From: JAICYJ01 sp963766445
GTDB lineage: Bacteria > Actinomycetota > Thermoleophilia > Gaiellales > JAICJC01
DNA length: 64,000 nucleotides
Direction: 5' to 3'
Assembly (NCBI GenBank): GCA_963766445.1
Contig: CAVXZW010000012.1
Location: forward strand, 186,001-250,000
Shown: positions 53,374 through 64,000 of the stretch, piece by piece
Position numbering within the stretch: the stretch's first letter is position 1
How the letters are laid out: the number at the start of each line of letters is the position of its first letter
Program-made: the position numbers and the translations under genes
The notes under the pieces: generated by a model
Told to the model about the DNA's origin: nothing
The model's input: only the letters and a program-made list of their open reading frames with translations
Database searches by the model: none

Positions 53374-54168
53374 ATGCCGGAGCCCTTGATCGTGACGCTC
53401 GGAGACGTGCTGGCCCTGTCGCTGATCACCCCGCCCGAGGGGCTGCTGGCGGAGTCGGCGGAGCCGGCCGAGACACGGCTGATCGTGGGGGGCCGGGCCG
53501 CGGTCTGCGCCTGCTGGGTGGTGGCGGCCGAAGCGCGTGGGCGGGCGGTGTCGGCCCGCTCCTACGACCGGCTGGGCGACCTGGTGGAGGCGGAGCTGGC
53601 CGACCGCGGGGTCGAGCTGGAGGGGCCGGGCGTCGAAGGCCACACCGGCGTTGCCACGGTGGTGCGCGCGCCCGGCGCGCGGCGCACCGCGCTCACCGAC
53701 CGCGGCGTCTGCGCGAAGCTGGCGCACGAGCTGCTCCAGCCCGAGTGGTTCGAGGACGCCGACGTGCTGCACGTGAGCGGCTACGCGCTGCTCGACCAGC
53801 CCTCGGCCGGTGCCGTCGGGCGCGCCTGCGAGATCGCGCGCGGAGCCGGCGCCAGCCTCTCGGTCGACCTGGCCAGCGAGCACATCGTCTCGCCGCTGCT
53901 GCGGGAGCGGATTCTGCAGCTGCAGCCCGACGTGGTGCTGGCCACCGCGGCCCAGGCCGAGGCCATCGGCGGCATCGACGACCTCGGCGACCTCGCCGTG
54001 ATCAGCGACGACGGGGCGCTGCCGGCGATCGATCCGATGGGCGTGGCCGACGCATTCGCGGCCGGGTTCCTGTCAGCCCTCGCGGCCGGGGCCGACGAGG
54101 ACGACGCACTGGGCGACGGCCGCCTGCTCGCCGATCATTGCGCGGGCCTCGACGGGCCGTTGCCGTGA
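53374..54168 (+). CDS. PfkB-family carbohydrate kinase, probable pseudouridine kinase
   Basis: 264 residues, short for PfkB. VTLGDVLALSLITPP at the start, VGGRAAVCACWVVAAEARGRAV in place of the usual GGAxxNxA motif, GVELEGPGVEGHTGVATVV, VLHVSGYALLD, DPMGVADAFAAGFLSALAAG with the catalytic Asp kept but the usual GAGD reading GVAD. Its GTGA overlap with psuG suggests phosphorylation of pseudouridine before cleavage. The altered motifs leave activity open. Confidence 0.8.
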   Translation: MPEPLIVTLGDVLALSLITPPEGLLAESAEPAETRLIVGGRAAVCACWVVAAEARGRAVSARSYDRLGDLVEAELADRGVELEGPGVEGHTGVATVVRAPGARRTALTDRGVCAKLAHELLQPEWFEDADVLHVSGYALLDQPSAGAVGRACEIARGAGASLSVDLASEHIVSPLLRERILQLQPDVVLATAAQAEAIGGIDDLGDLAVISDDGALPAIDPMGVADAFAAGFLSALAAGADEDDALGDGRLLADHCAGLDGPLP

Positions 54169-55088
54169 CCCGCGGCTTCACCGGGCTGCTGCGCCTGGCG
54201 CCGGAGGTCGAGCGCGCCCTGATCCGATCGCAGCCGGTCGTCGCGCTGGAGACGTCGCTGGTGGCGCACGGCCTGCCGCATCCCGACGGGCTGGAGGTCG
54301 CGCTGCGCTGCGAGGACCGCGTCCGCGCGGCCGGCGTGATCCCGGCCACGATCGCGGTCGTGGACGGGGCGGTGCGGGTCGGCCTCGACGAGGAGGAGCT
54401 GGAGCGTCTGTCGGTGGCCCGCACGGCGCGCAAGGTGGGCCCGCGCGACCTGGCCTCTGCCGTGGTGTCCGGGGGCCTGGGCGCCACCACGGTGGCAGGG
54501 GCGCTGGCCGTCTGCCGCATCGCGGGAATCCACTTCATGGCCACCGGCGGCCTGGGCGGCGTGCATCGCGGCTGGCAGCAGACCCGCGACGTGTCGGCGG
54601 ACACCTACGAGATCGCCTTCGCGGCCGTGTGCGTGGTCTGCTCCGGGGTCAAGTCGCTGCTGGACGTATCGGCCACGCTGGAGGAGCTGGAGACGCGCGG
54701 GATCCCTGTGATCGGATACGGCACCGACCGCTTCCCGCTGTTCTACCGGCGCGACAGCCCCCATCATCTGCCCGACCGCGTCGACGATCCCGCCACGGTC
54801 GCAGCGCTGGCCGCGACGCACTGGGGGTTCGCCCGCGCGGCCGGGGTGATCGTGGCCAACCCGGTGGCGGAGGAGGCGGCGCTTTCGGCCGACGAGATCG
54901 AGCCGGCCGTCGACCTGGCGCTGGCCGAGGCGGAGGCTGCGGGCATTCGCGGCGCGGACGTCACGCCGTTCGTGCTGGGACGCGTGCACGAGCTGACCGA
55001 GGGCCGCAGCCTGGCCGCAAACCGGCGGCTGATCGAGGACAACGCCGCCCTGGCGGCGGAGATCGCCCGCGCCTACTACGCGGAGTAG
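54165..55088 (+). CDS. psuG: Pseudouridine-5'-phosphate glycosidase
   Basis: 307 residues. PVVALETSLVAHGLPHPDGLEVA (N-terminal active-site region), GVIPATIAVVDGAVRVGL, the Lys motif TARKVGPRDLASAVVSGGLGATTVAGAL, IHFMATGGLGGVHRG, DVSADTYEIA, VCSGVKSLLDVSATLEELETRGIPV, YGTDRFPLFYRRDS, and VANPVAEEAA. Cleaves the C-C glycosidic bond to uracil and ribose 5-phosphate. Paired with the PfkB gene for pseudouridine breakdown. Confidence 0.95.
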   Translation: MTRGFTGLLRLAPEVERALIRSQPVVALETSLVAHGLPHPDGLEVALRCEDRVRAAGVIPATIAVVDGAVRVGLDEEELERLSVARTARKVGPRDLASAVVSGGLGATTVAGALAVCRIAGIHFMATGGLGGVHRGWQQTRDVSADTYEIAFAAVCVVCSGVKSLLDVSATLEELETRGIPVIGYGTDRFPLFYRRDSPHHLPDRVDDPATVAALAATHWGFARAAGVIVANPVAEEAALSADEIEPAVDLALAEAEAAGIRGADVTPFVLGRVHELTEGRSLAANRRLIEDNAALAAEIARAYYAE

Positions 55089-55098
55089 CGTCGCTCCG

Positions 55099-55950
55099 TC
55101 ACCAGGTCAGGGTCAGGTGGCGGAAGTCGCAGCGCGGCTCGTACCCGATCTCGGTGTAGATGTGGTTGCTGGTGGGGTTGGCCGCGTCGGTGAACAGCGA
55201 GCACCACGACTGCCCGGCGTCCAGCTCGCGCTGCGACAGCTCGGCCACGACGGCGCTGGCGTAGCCCCGGCGGCGCAGCGACGGCGGGGTGTAGACGTAG
55301 GCGACGGAGGACGACCAGGGCGTGCGGCGGACCACCGCCGCCATCGAGACCACCTCGCCGTCGTGCTCCCATACCGCCAGATCGTCGTGCGGCAGCATCC
55401 GCGCCACCGTCTCGGACGCCTCCTGCGGCGAGATCGTCTCGCCGATGTCCTCGGCGAACGCGATCGTCCAGCGCTCGAGCAGATCCGCGTCGCCGGCGCT
55501 CGCCGTCCGGAACGCGCCGGGCGGCGCGGCCGGCGGACGTACGACCCGCAGCTCGAAGGCGTGCAGATCCCGGCGCACCGCCACCTGCGCGCCGGCCAGG
55601 TCGCTCCAGGCCCGGGCGAACGGCTCGCTGACATGCCTGGCGCCGTTCACGCCCGGCGCACGGCGGCCGGCATCGAGCATGGCCGTGACCAGATCGCCGA
55701 ACCCGATCTCGGCCGGATCCGCGAATCCCGCCACCTGGGCCGGGTGATCGCCGGTCATCAGCACGAACACGAGCGGGCGCCCGTCCTGCTCGCCGGCGAT
55801 CATGGTCACCTCGCTGCCGAATGCGTCGGGGGTATCCACCAGGCGGCGCAGCAGGCCCAGCGACAGCTCACCCTCCGCGCCGGCCGCGCCCAGCGGCTCG
55901 GCGACCACGTCGAGCGCCGCCTGCGCGTCTGCGAACTCCCTGACCTCCAT
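55099..55950 (-). CDS. GNAT family N-acetyltransferase
   Basis: 283 residues. The C-terminal half holds the GNAT core: VVSMAAVVRRTPWSSSVAYVYTPPSLRRRGYASAVVAELSQ (acetyl-CoA pyrophosphate loop RRRGYA), then WCSLFTDAANPTSNHIYTEIGYEP. The N-terminal ~150 residues look like a second, degenerate GNAT repeat. Substrate unknown. ATG 55950 follows GATACT by six bases. Convergent with psuG. Confidence 0.87.
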   Translation of the reverse strand: MEVREFADAQAALDVVAEPLGAAGAEGELSLGLLRRLVDTPDAFGSEVTMIAGEQDGRPLVFVLMTGDHPAQVAGFADPAEIGFGDLVTAMLDAGRRAPGVNGARHVSEPFARAWSDLAGAQVAVRRDLHAFELRVVRPPAAPPGAFRTASAGDADLLERWTIAFAEDIGETISPQEASETVARMLPHDDLAVWEHDGEVVSMAAVVRRTPWSSSVAYVYTPPSLRRRGYASAVVAELSQRELDAGQSWCSLFTDAANPTSNHIYTEIGYEPRCDFRHLTLTW

Positions 55951-55956
55951 CGGCGG

Positions 55957-55962
55957 AGTATC
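55957..55962 (-). promoter_or_regulatory. -10 hexamer GATACT for the GNAT gene
   Basis: GATACT, CCGCCG, then ATG 55950. Five of six match TATACT. No Shine-Dalgarno. Confidence 0.5.
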
Positions 55963-56104
55963 GCGCGGCCGGGTGGCAGCCCCGTGCAACTTGGGGGGTT
56001 AACCACACCGGCAACGCTGCGAGCGTCCCTGATGATTGGCGCACAGACGAACCAGACCCCCTTCCCGGCCGCGCCGGAATGGCCCGACGATAGGAGTACG
56101 ACAA

Positions 56105-57487
56105 ATGAACACCCTTCGTGTAGAGGACTTCGCAGCACTGCGTGACCGGCTCGCCGGCCGGGTCGTGGAGCCCGGCGATGGGTCGTGGGACGATGCACGC
56201 ACCGCGTGGAACCTGACCGCGGACCAGCACCCGGCGGCGGTCGTGGTGGCCGCGTCCGCCGAGGACATCGTGGAGACCGTTCGCTTCGCCTTCGACAACG
56301 GGTACGGCGTCACCGCTCAGGGCACGGGCCACGGCGCCGCGGCGCTCACGAGCCGGCTGGACGGCGTGATCCTGATCAAGACGCACGAGATGCGCGGCGT
56401 CGAGATCGACCCGGAAACGCGCACCGCTCGCGCCCAGGCGGGCGCGCTGTGGATGGACGTGACCGCCCCTGCCCACGAGCACGGCCTGGCCGCCCTGGCC
56501 GGATCGTCGCCCGACGTGGGCGTGGTCGGCTACACCCTCGGCGGCGGTCTCAGCTGGCTCAGCCGCACCTACGGGGTGGCCGCGAACAGCGTCACGGCGA
56601 TCGAGGTCGTGACCGCCGACGGCCAGATCATCCGCACCGACGCGGACAACGATCCGGCGCTGTTCTGGGCGCTGCGCGGCGGCGGCGGCAGCTTCGGCAT
56701 CGTCACCGCGATCGAGTTCACGCTCTACCCGGTGCCGGAGGTCTACGCCGGCGTCATGTTCTGGCCGATCGAGCGGGCCGCCGAGGTGCTACGCGCGTGG
56801 CACGACCTCGCGCCCTCGCTGCCGGAGTCGATGACGACCGTCGGCCGGCTGCTGATGCTGCCGCCGATCCCGGACATCCCGGAGCCCCTGCGCGGACGCA
56901 AGTTCGCGGTGGTCGAGGCCATCCACCTCGGCGACGAGCCGGAGGGAGCCGAGCTGCTGGCGCCGCTGCGCGAGCTCGCGCCCGAGATGGACACGGTCGC
57001 CACCATCCCGACGTCGGCGCTGTCGGCGTTGCACATGGATCCGGAGCACCCGGTGCCCGGTGCCGGCGACGGCATGCTGCTGCGCGAGCTTGACGCCGGC
57101 ACGATCGACGAGATCGCGGCGCTGGGCATGTCGGGTGCGCTCGACGCCCTGCTGTCCGTCGAGCTGCGCCAGCTGGGCGGGGCGATCGGCCGGCCCGGGC
57201 CGGGCCAGGGCGCGGTCGGCCACTTCGACGCCGCGTACGCCATGTTCGCCGTCGGCATCGCGCCGGTGCCGCCGGCCAAGCAGGCGGTGATGGCCGCGAT
57301 CGGCACGGTGATCGCCGCCCTCGAGCAGCACCGATCGGCTACCAGCTACATCAACGTCCACGAGCGGCCGACGGATCCGGCGAGGGTGTACGCGCCCACC
57401 GTGCATCGCCGGCTGGCGGAGCTGAAGCGCTGGTACGACCCGACTGACGTGATCCGGTCGAACCATCCGCTCGCACCGGCGGCGTAG
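56105..57487 (+). CDS. FAD-linked oxidase (PCMH-type, berberine-bridge/6-hydroxynicotine oxidase-like)
   Basis: 460 residues. WNLTADQHPAAVVVAASAEDIVETVRFA, then TAQGTGHGAAAL where the His of GTGHG (~77) is at the place of the flavin-linking His of this family, AGALWMDVTAPAHEHGLAALAGSSPDVGVVGYTLGGGLSWLSRTYG, and GGGGSFGIVTAIEF. The C-terminal BBE segment is RLAELKRWYDPTDVIRSNHPLAP. Oxidises a small alcohol or amine; substrate unknown. ATG 56105 has AGGAG 8 nt upstream, one of the few genes here with a true leader. Confidence 0.93.
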   Translation: MNTLRVEDFAALRDRLAGRVVEPGDGSWDDARTAWNLTADQHPAAVVVAASAEDIVETVRFAFDNGYGVTAQGTGHGAAALTSRLDGVILIKTHEMRGVEIDPETRTARAQAGALWMDVTAPAHEHGLAALAGSSPDVGVVGYTLGGGLSWLSRTYGVAANSVTAIEVVTADGQIIRTDADNDPALFWALRGGGGSFGIVTAIEFTLYPVPEVYAGVMFWPIERAAEVLRAWHDLAPSLPESMTTVGRLLMLPPIPDIPEPLRGRKFAVVEAIHLGDEPEGAELLAPLRELAPEMDTVATIPTSALSALHMDPEHPVPGAGDGMLLRELDAGTIDEIAALGMSGALDALLSVELRQLGGAIGRPGPGQGAVGHFDAAYAMFAVGIAPVPPAKQAVMAAIGTVIAALEQHRSATSYINVHERPTDPARVYAPTVHRRLAELKRWYDPTDVIRSNHPLAPAA

Positions 57488-57489
57488 AG

Positions 57490-57535
57490 CTGAGGCTCCC
57501 CCGCGCGGCATGTGCCGCGCGGGGGAATCCCTCAG
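57490..57535. terminator. Bidirectional hairpin terminator
   Basis: Perfect 14-bp stem TCCCCCGCGCGGCA / TGCCGCGCGGGGGA (57497-57510, 57513-57526) flanked by a second pair CTGAGG/CCTCAG. It lies between the convergent oxidase and membrane-protein genes. No T run follows, so it may act as a GC-only terminator or block. Confidence 0.75.
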
Positions 57536-58215
57536 TCGGTGCGGTCCTGCGGGGCCACTACCGTGCGGCCGGTGAGGTCGCCGTAGAGCGCGCGGATGAA
57601 GAGCGCCGAGAACGGCCAGGCCACCGGCGCCGCCAGCGCCAGTGCCAGCAGCGTGCCGGTGATCGATCCGGCCACCGACTGCACGACCAGGAACATCGAG
57701 ATCGCGACCGGCGCGCAGAACAGGAGCGTGACCATCCAGACGCCCCAGACGCGGCCGAAGTGGGCCATCGCCATCTGGGGCCCCCTCCACAGGGCGCCCG
57801 ACCGGCGAGCGGTCGCCGGCCGCCACGGCCGGCACGATCAGGAGCAGCAGCGGCATCGGCGCCACCGAGTAGGGCTGGAACACCAGCACCACCAGCGACG
57901 CCACCGGCCCCACGATGACCGCGGTCAGATAGGTCGCCGCCACCCGTGCGCGGGGCGCCGGCTACGGCAGCCCGCGCAGCATCACGTGGGCGAGCAGCAG
58001 GAAGTAGGCGACGCCGTAGCTGAACACGCTGGCCACGAACGTGGCCGTGTCGGTCGACCGCGATCCCACCACCAACACCGGCACCGTGGCCAGCCCCAGC
58101 GCCACGGCGGTCGCCACCACCAGGTCGGCCCAGGCGCTGCCGAAGCGGTGCACCGCGGTGGCGAACAGGTCGCCCAGCGGCGCCTGCTTGTGCGACGCCG
58201 CCTTTCCGGCCTCGC

Positions 58216-58219
<4 letters not shown>
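57532..58219 (-). CDS. Multi-pass membrane protein (frameshift and in-frame TAG)
   Basis: About 228 residues, unrecognised. Hydrophobic segments include LVVATAVALGLATVPVLVV, VASVFSYGVAYFLLLAHV, YLTAVIVGPVASLVVLVF, MPLLLLIVPAVAAG, VWMVTLLFCAPVAISMFLVV and TLLALALAAPVAW. A TAG at 57962-57964 interrupts GLP-PAPRARVAATYL in frame, and one extra base near 57797 must be dropped. Start GTG 58219 overlaps the clpB stop by 4 nt, so it is the tail of the heat-shock operon. If the TAG is real, this is two short proteins of 85 and ~135 residues. Confidence 0.65.
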
Positions 58220-60710
<2,491 letters not shown>

Positions 60711-60729
<19 letters not shown>

Positions 60730-61112
60730 CGCAGTGGGTGTTTCGCGGGTGTGTAGGGGACGAGATCACGACGGTAGCGCCGATGCACCGCCGACACCTC
60801 CTGGTGCATGCGCCGCGCCTGCAGGTCGAGCTGCTGCCTCGAGGGCGTCCACGCGGCTCAGCAGCTCCACCACCGTCTGCTCGAGGGCCAGCACGTGGGT
60901 GGCGCCGGACAGGCTGAGGCCGAGCACGGTGGTGAGGTGCGTGACCTTGCGCAGGCGGGCGACGTCCGAGTCCGAGTAGCGGCGGGTGCCGCCGGGGGTG
61001 CGGCGGGGGCTGACGACGCCCTTGGCGTCGTACATGCGCAGCGTCTGGGGGTGCATGCCGGCCAGCTCGGCGGCCACCGAGATCGAGTAGCGAGGGTGCT
61101 CGGCGGGATCGG

Positions 61113-61116
<4 letters not shown>
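60711..61116 (-). CDS. hspR: Heat-shock repressor HspR, MerR family (frameshift)
   Basis: About 134 residues. MerR-type HTH: YSISVAAELAGMHPQTLRMYDAKGVVSPRRTPGGTRRYSDSDVARL, then the helix THLTTVLGLSLSGATHVLALEQTVVELL. As read, the frame ends early with a non-natural tail. Dropping one base near 60830 restores LDLQARRMHQEVSAVHRRYRRDLVPY, like other actinobacterial HspR C-termini. HspR with DnaK as corepressor binds HAIR sites; the dnaK promoter lies outside the window. ATG overlaps the dnaJ stop (ATGA). Confidence 0.92.
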
Positions 61117-62219
<1,103 letters not shown>

Positions 62220-62220
<1 letters not shown>

Positions 62221-62777
62221 TAGGCGTCCTCTGTCGGCGATCCGCTGGAGACGACCACGCGCGCCGGCCGCATCACGCGGTCGCCCAGCGTGTACCCGCG
62301 CTGCCAGACCTCGGAGATCACGCCCTCCGGATGATCGGACGGCTGCTGTGACAGGGCCTCGTGCAGGTGCGGGTCAAACTCGCTGCCGGGCTCGCTGGCG
62401 ATCTCCTCGAGGCCACGGCGGCGCAGCAGGTCGACCAGCTGCTGGCGCACCAGCTGCACGCCCTCGGACACCTTCGCCTGCTCGTGATGCTCGGAGGCGT
62501 CAAGCGCCCGCTCCAGGTTGTCGAGCACGGGCAGCAGCTCGGACACCAGCGACTCGGCAGCCCGGGTGGCCTGGGCCTCAGCGTCGCGGGCGACCCGCTT
62601 GCGGTAGTTGTCGAAGTCGGCCGCGACGCGGCGCAGGTCGGCCAGGTACTCGTCGGCCGCGCGCCGGGCCTGCTCGAGCTCGGACTCGACCAGCTCGGCC
62701 ATGTCCGCGCCCGCGGCCTCGGGGCCCGGCCCCGCGGGTGCGGGATCGGGCCCCGGGCAGGGATGGTGCTCGGTCAC
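62220..62777 (-). CDS. grpE: GrpE nucleotide exchange factor
   Basis: 185 residues. A Pro/Gly-rich N-terminus (~25), a long helix (LVESELEQARRAADEYLADLRRVAADFDNYRKRV), the four-helix part (LLPVLDNLERALDAS), and the beta-wing GSEFDPHLHEALSQQPSDHPEG with the exit signature VWQRGYTLGDRVMRPARVVVS. Coupled to dnaK by a GTGA overlap. Confidence 0.95.
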
Positions 62778-64000
62778 GCGCGATCGCCCGCCTCGTCAAC
62801 CACCTCGGCGTCGACGATCTCCTCGTCGCCCTCGGCGGCCGTGCCGTCATCGCCCGCGGCGCCCGACGGGGCGTCGCCGGCTTGCGTCGTACGTGCCTGC
62901 TCGTAGACCAGCTTGCCGAGCTCGTAGGAGGCCTCCTGCAGCGCCTCCAGCTTGGCCCGGATCTCGGTCGCGTCCTCGGACTCGAGCGAGCCCTTGACCG
63001 CGTCGATCTTCGAGCGGATGTCGGTGCGGGTGGCGTCGTCCAGCCGCTCCTCGTTCTCCTTCAGCGACTTCTCGACGGAGAAGGCGTAGCCCTCGGCCTC
63101 GTTGCGGGCCTCGGCCAGGTCCTTCATGCGGCGATCCTCGTCGGCGTGTGCCTCGGCATCCTTGACCATGCCCTGCACCTCGTCGTCGGACAGCCCGGAG
63201 CCGCCCTGGATCTGGATCTTCTGCTCGTTGCCGGTACCCATGTCCTTGGCCGACACGTGCATGATGCCGTTGGCGTCGATGTCGAACGCGACCTCGACCT
63301 GGGGCACGCCGCGCGGGGCCGGCGGGATGCCGACCAGCTGGAACTTGCCCAGGGTCTTGTTGTAGGCGGCCATCTCGCGCTCGCCCTGCAGCACGTGGAT
63401 CTCCACCGACGGCTGCCCGTCCTCCGCGGTCGAGAAGATCTCGGCCTTGCGGGTGGGGATCGTGGTGTTGCGGTCGATCAGCCGGGTCATGACGCCGCCC
63501 TTGGTCTCGATGCCCAGCGACAGCGGGGTCACGTCCAGCAGCAGCACGTCCTTGACCTCGCCCTTCAGCACGCCGGCCTGGATGGCTGCGCCGATCGCGA
63601 CCACCTCGTCCGGGTTGACGCCGCGGTGCGGGTCCTTGCCGATCAACTCCTTGACCTTGTCCTGCACGGCCGGCATGCGGGTCATGCCGCCGACCAGGAT
63701 CACCTGGTCGATCTGGGAGGCCGAGAGGCCTGCGTCGGACAGCGCCTGCTTGGTCGGGCCGACGGTGCGCTCGATCAGGTCATGCGTGAGCTCGCCCAGC
63801 TTGGCGCGGGTGAGGGTCGTGTCCAGGTGCTTGGGGCCGTCCGCATCGGCGGTGATGAACGGCAGGTTGATGTTGGTGGACTGCGTCGTGGACAGCTCGA
63901 TCTTGGCCTTCTCGCCGGCCTCGTAGAGCCGCTGCAGCGCCATCGGGTCCTTGCTCAGGTCGATGCCCTGGTCGCGCTTGAACTCGGCCGCCAGCCAGTC
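62774..64000 (-). CDS. dnaK: Chaperone DnaK, C-terminal two thirds (5' end outside window)
   Basis: Hsp70. The visible part runs from LAAEFKRDQGIDLSKDPMALQRLYEAGEKAK in the nucleotide-binding domain through QVILVGGMTRMPAVQ, VNPDEVVAIGAAIQAGVL, the linker DVLLLDVTPLSLGIETKGG, the substrate-binding domain and a lid ending EEIVDAEVVDEAGDRA. It continues beyond 64000. First gene of the heat-shock operon. Confidence 0.97.
   Translation of the reverse strand, partial: DWLAAEFKRDQGIDLSKDPMALQRLYEAGEKAKIELSTTQSTNINLPFITADADGPKHLDTTLTRAKLGELTHDLIERTVGPTKQALSDAGLSASQIDQVILVGGMTRMPAVQDKVKELIGKDPHRGVNPDEVVAIGAAIQAGVLKGEVKDVLLLDVTPLSLGIETKGGVMTRLIDRNTTIPTRKAEIFSTAEDGQPSVEIHVLQGEREMAAYNKTLGKFQLVGIPPAPRGVPQVEVAFDIDANGIMHVSAKDMGTGNEQKIQIQGGSGLSDDEVQGMVKDAEAHADEDRRMKDLAEARNEAEGYAFSVEKSLKENEERLDDATRTDIRSKIDAVKGSLESEDATEIRAKLEALQEASYELGKLVYEQARTTQAGDAPSGAAGDDGTAAEGDEEIVDAEVVDEAGDRA

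Noticed and set aside
25506..57964. TAG reassigned as a sense codon
   Set aside because: TAG terminates several intact genes (M20 peptidase, rplY, ispE, sqdB), so general reassignment is excluded.

Overview
This 64 kb window comes from a high-GC (about 70% by eye) bacterial chromosome. It is almost fully coding and strongly biased to G/C at third codon positions. The gene content (dnaK-grpE-dnaJ-hspR, Ku/LigD, ArgR, an LCP-family protein, leaderless-type promoters) points to Actinomycetota, and a deep branch such as Thermoleophilia is my inference. No plasmid, phage, IS or CRISPR signature is present. The sequence carries about 21 apparent single-base frameshifts (16 extra, 5 missing bases) plus two in-frame TAG codons, mostly in conserved housekeeping genes. 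I read these mainly as uncorrected assembly errors, and give each broken gene as one feature spanning its frames.

Left third, mostly minus strand. mazG, a SurA/PrsA-like lipoprotein foldase and mfd lie divergent to a small membrane protein and an M20 peptidase. Then come glmU-prs-rplY-pth with tRNA-Gln, a coupled run metG-tatD-eamA-ksgA-ispE, and ROK kinase-rsmI divergent from an LCP-family wall protein. An FmdB-type zinc ribbon protein, a GT4 glycosyltransferase and a deacetylase-flippase fusion follow.

Middle. Histidine biosynthesis sits around a palindromic operator: hisA leftward, and yerC(hisR)-hisG, hisC-hisB, hisH, hisF, hisIE rightward, with two gene fusions. A lipoprotein, ligD and ku (NHEJ) follow. 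A REPIN-like inverted repeat precedes the leftward arginine cluster argC-argJ-argB-argR-argG-argH-lysA, a chain of overlapping genes read from one leaderless promoter flanked by tandem ARG-box-like repeats; argD is absent here.

Right third. An envelope block holds a phosphodiesterase-like protein, a Wzx/MATE-type flippase, two divergent GT-C-like membrane proteins, a UDP-sulfoquinovose synthase (SqdB) homologue and a DUF2304-GT2 protein. It runs into a C26 amidotransferase and a glyoxylate-linked pair (aminotransferase, CitE/malyl-CoA lyase family). Next come an NDP-sugar epimerase, a zinc-finger membrane protein, pseudouridine catabolism (PfkB kinase, psuG), a GNAT and a flavin oxidase. The window ends in the heat-shock operon dnaK-grpE-dnaJ-hspR-clpB, with dnaK running off the end.

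Two themes recur. Many first-in-transcript genes have a TANNNT-like -10 hexamer 6-7 nt before the start codon and no Shine-Dalgarno, as in leaderless actinobacterial promoters. At three junctions the stop codon of the upstream gene is itself the first three bases of that hexamer.
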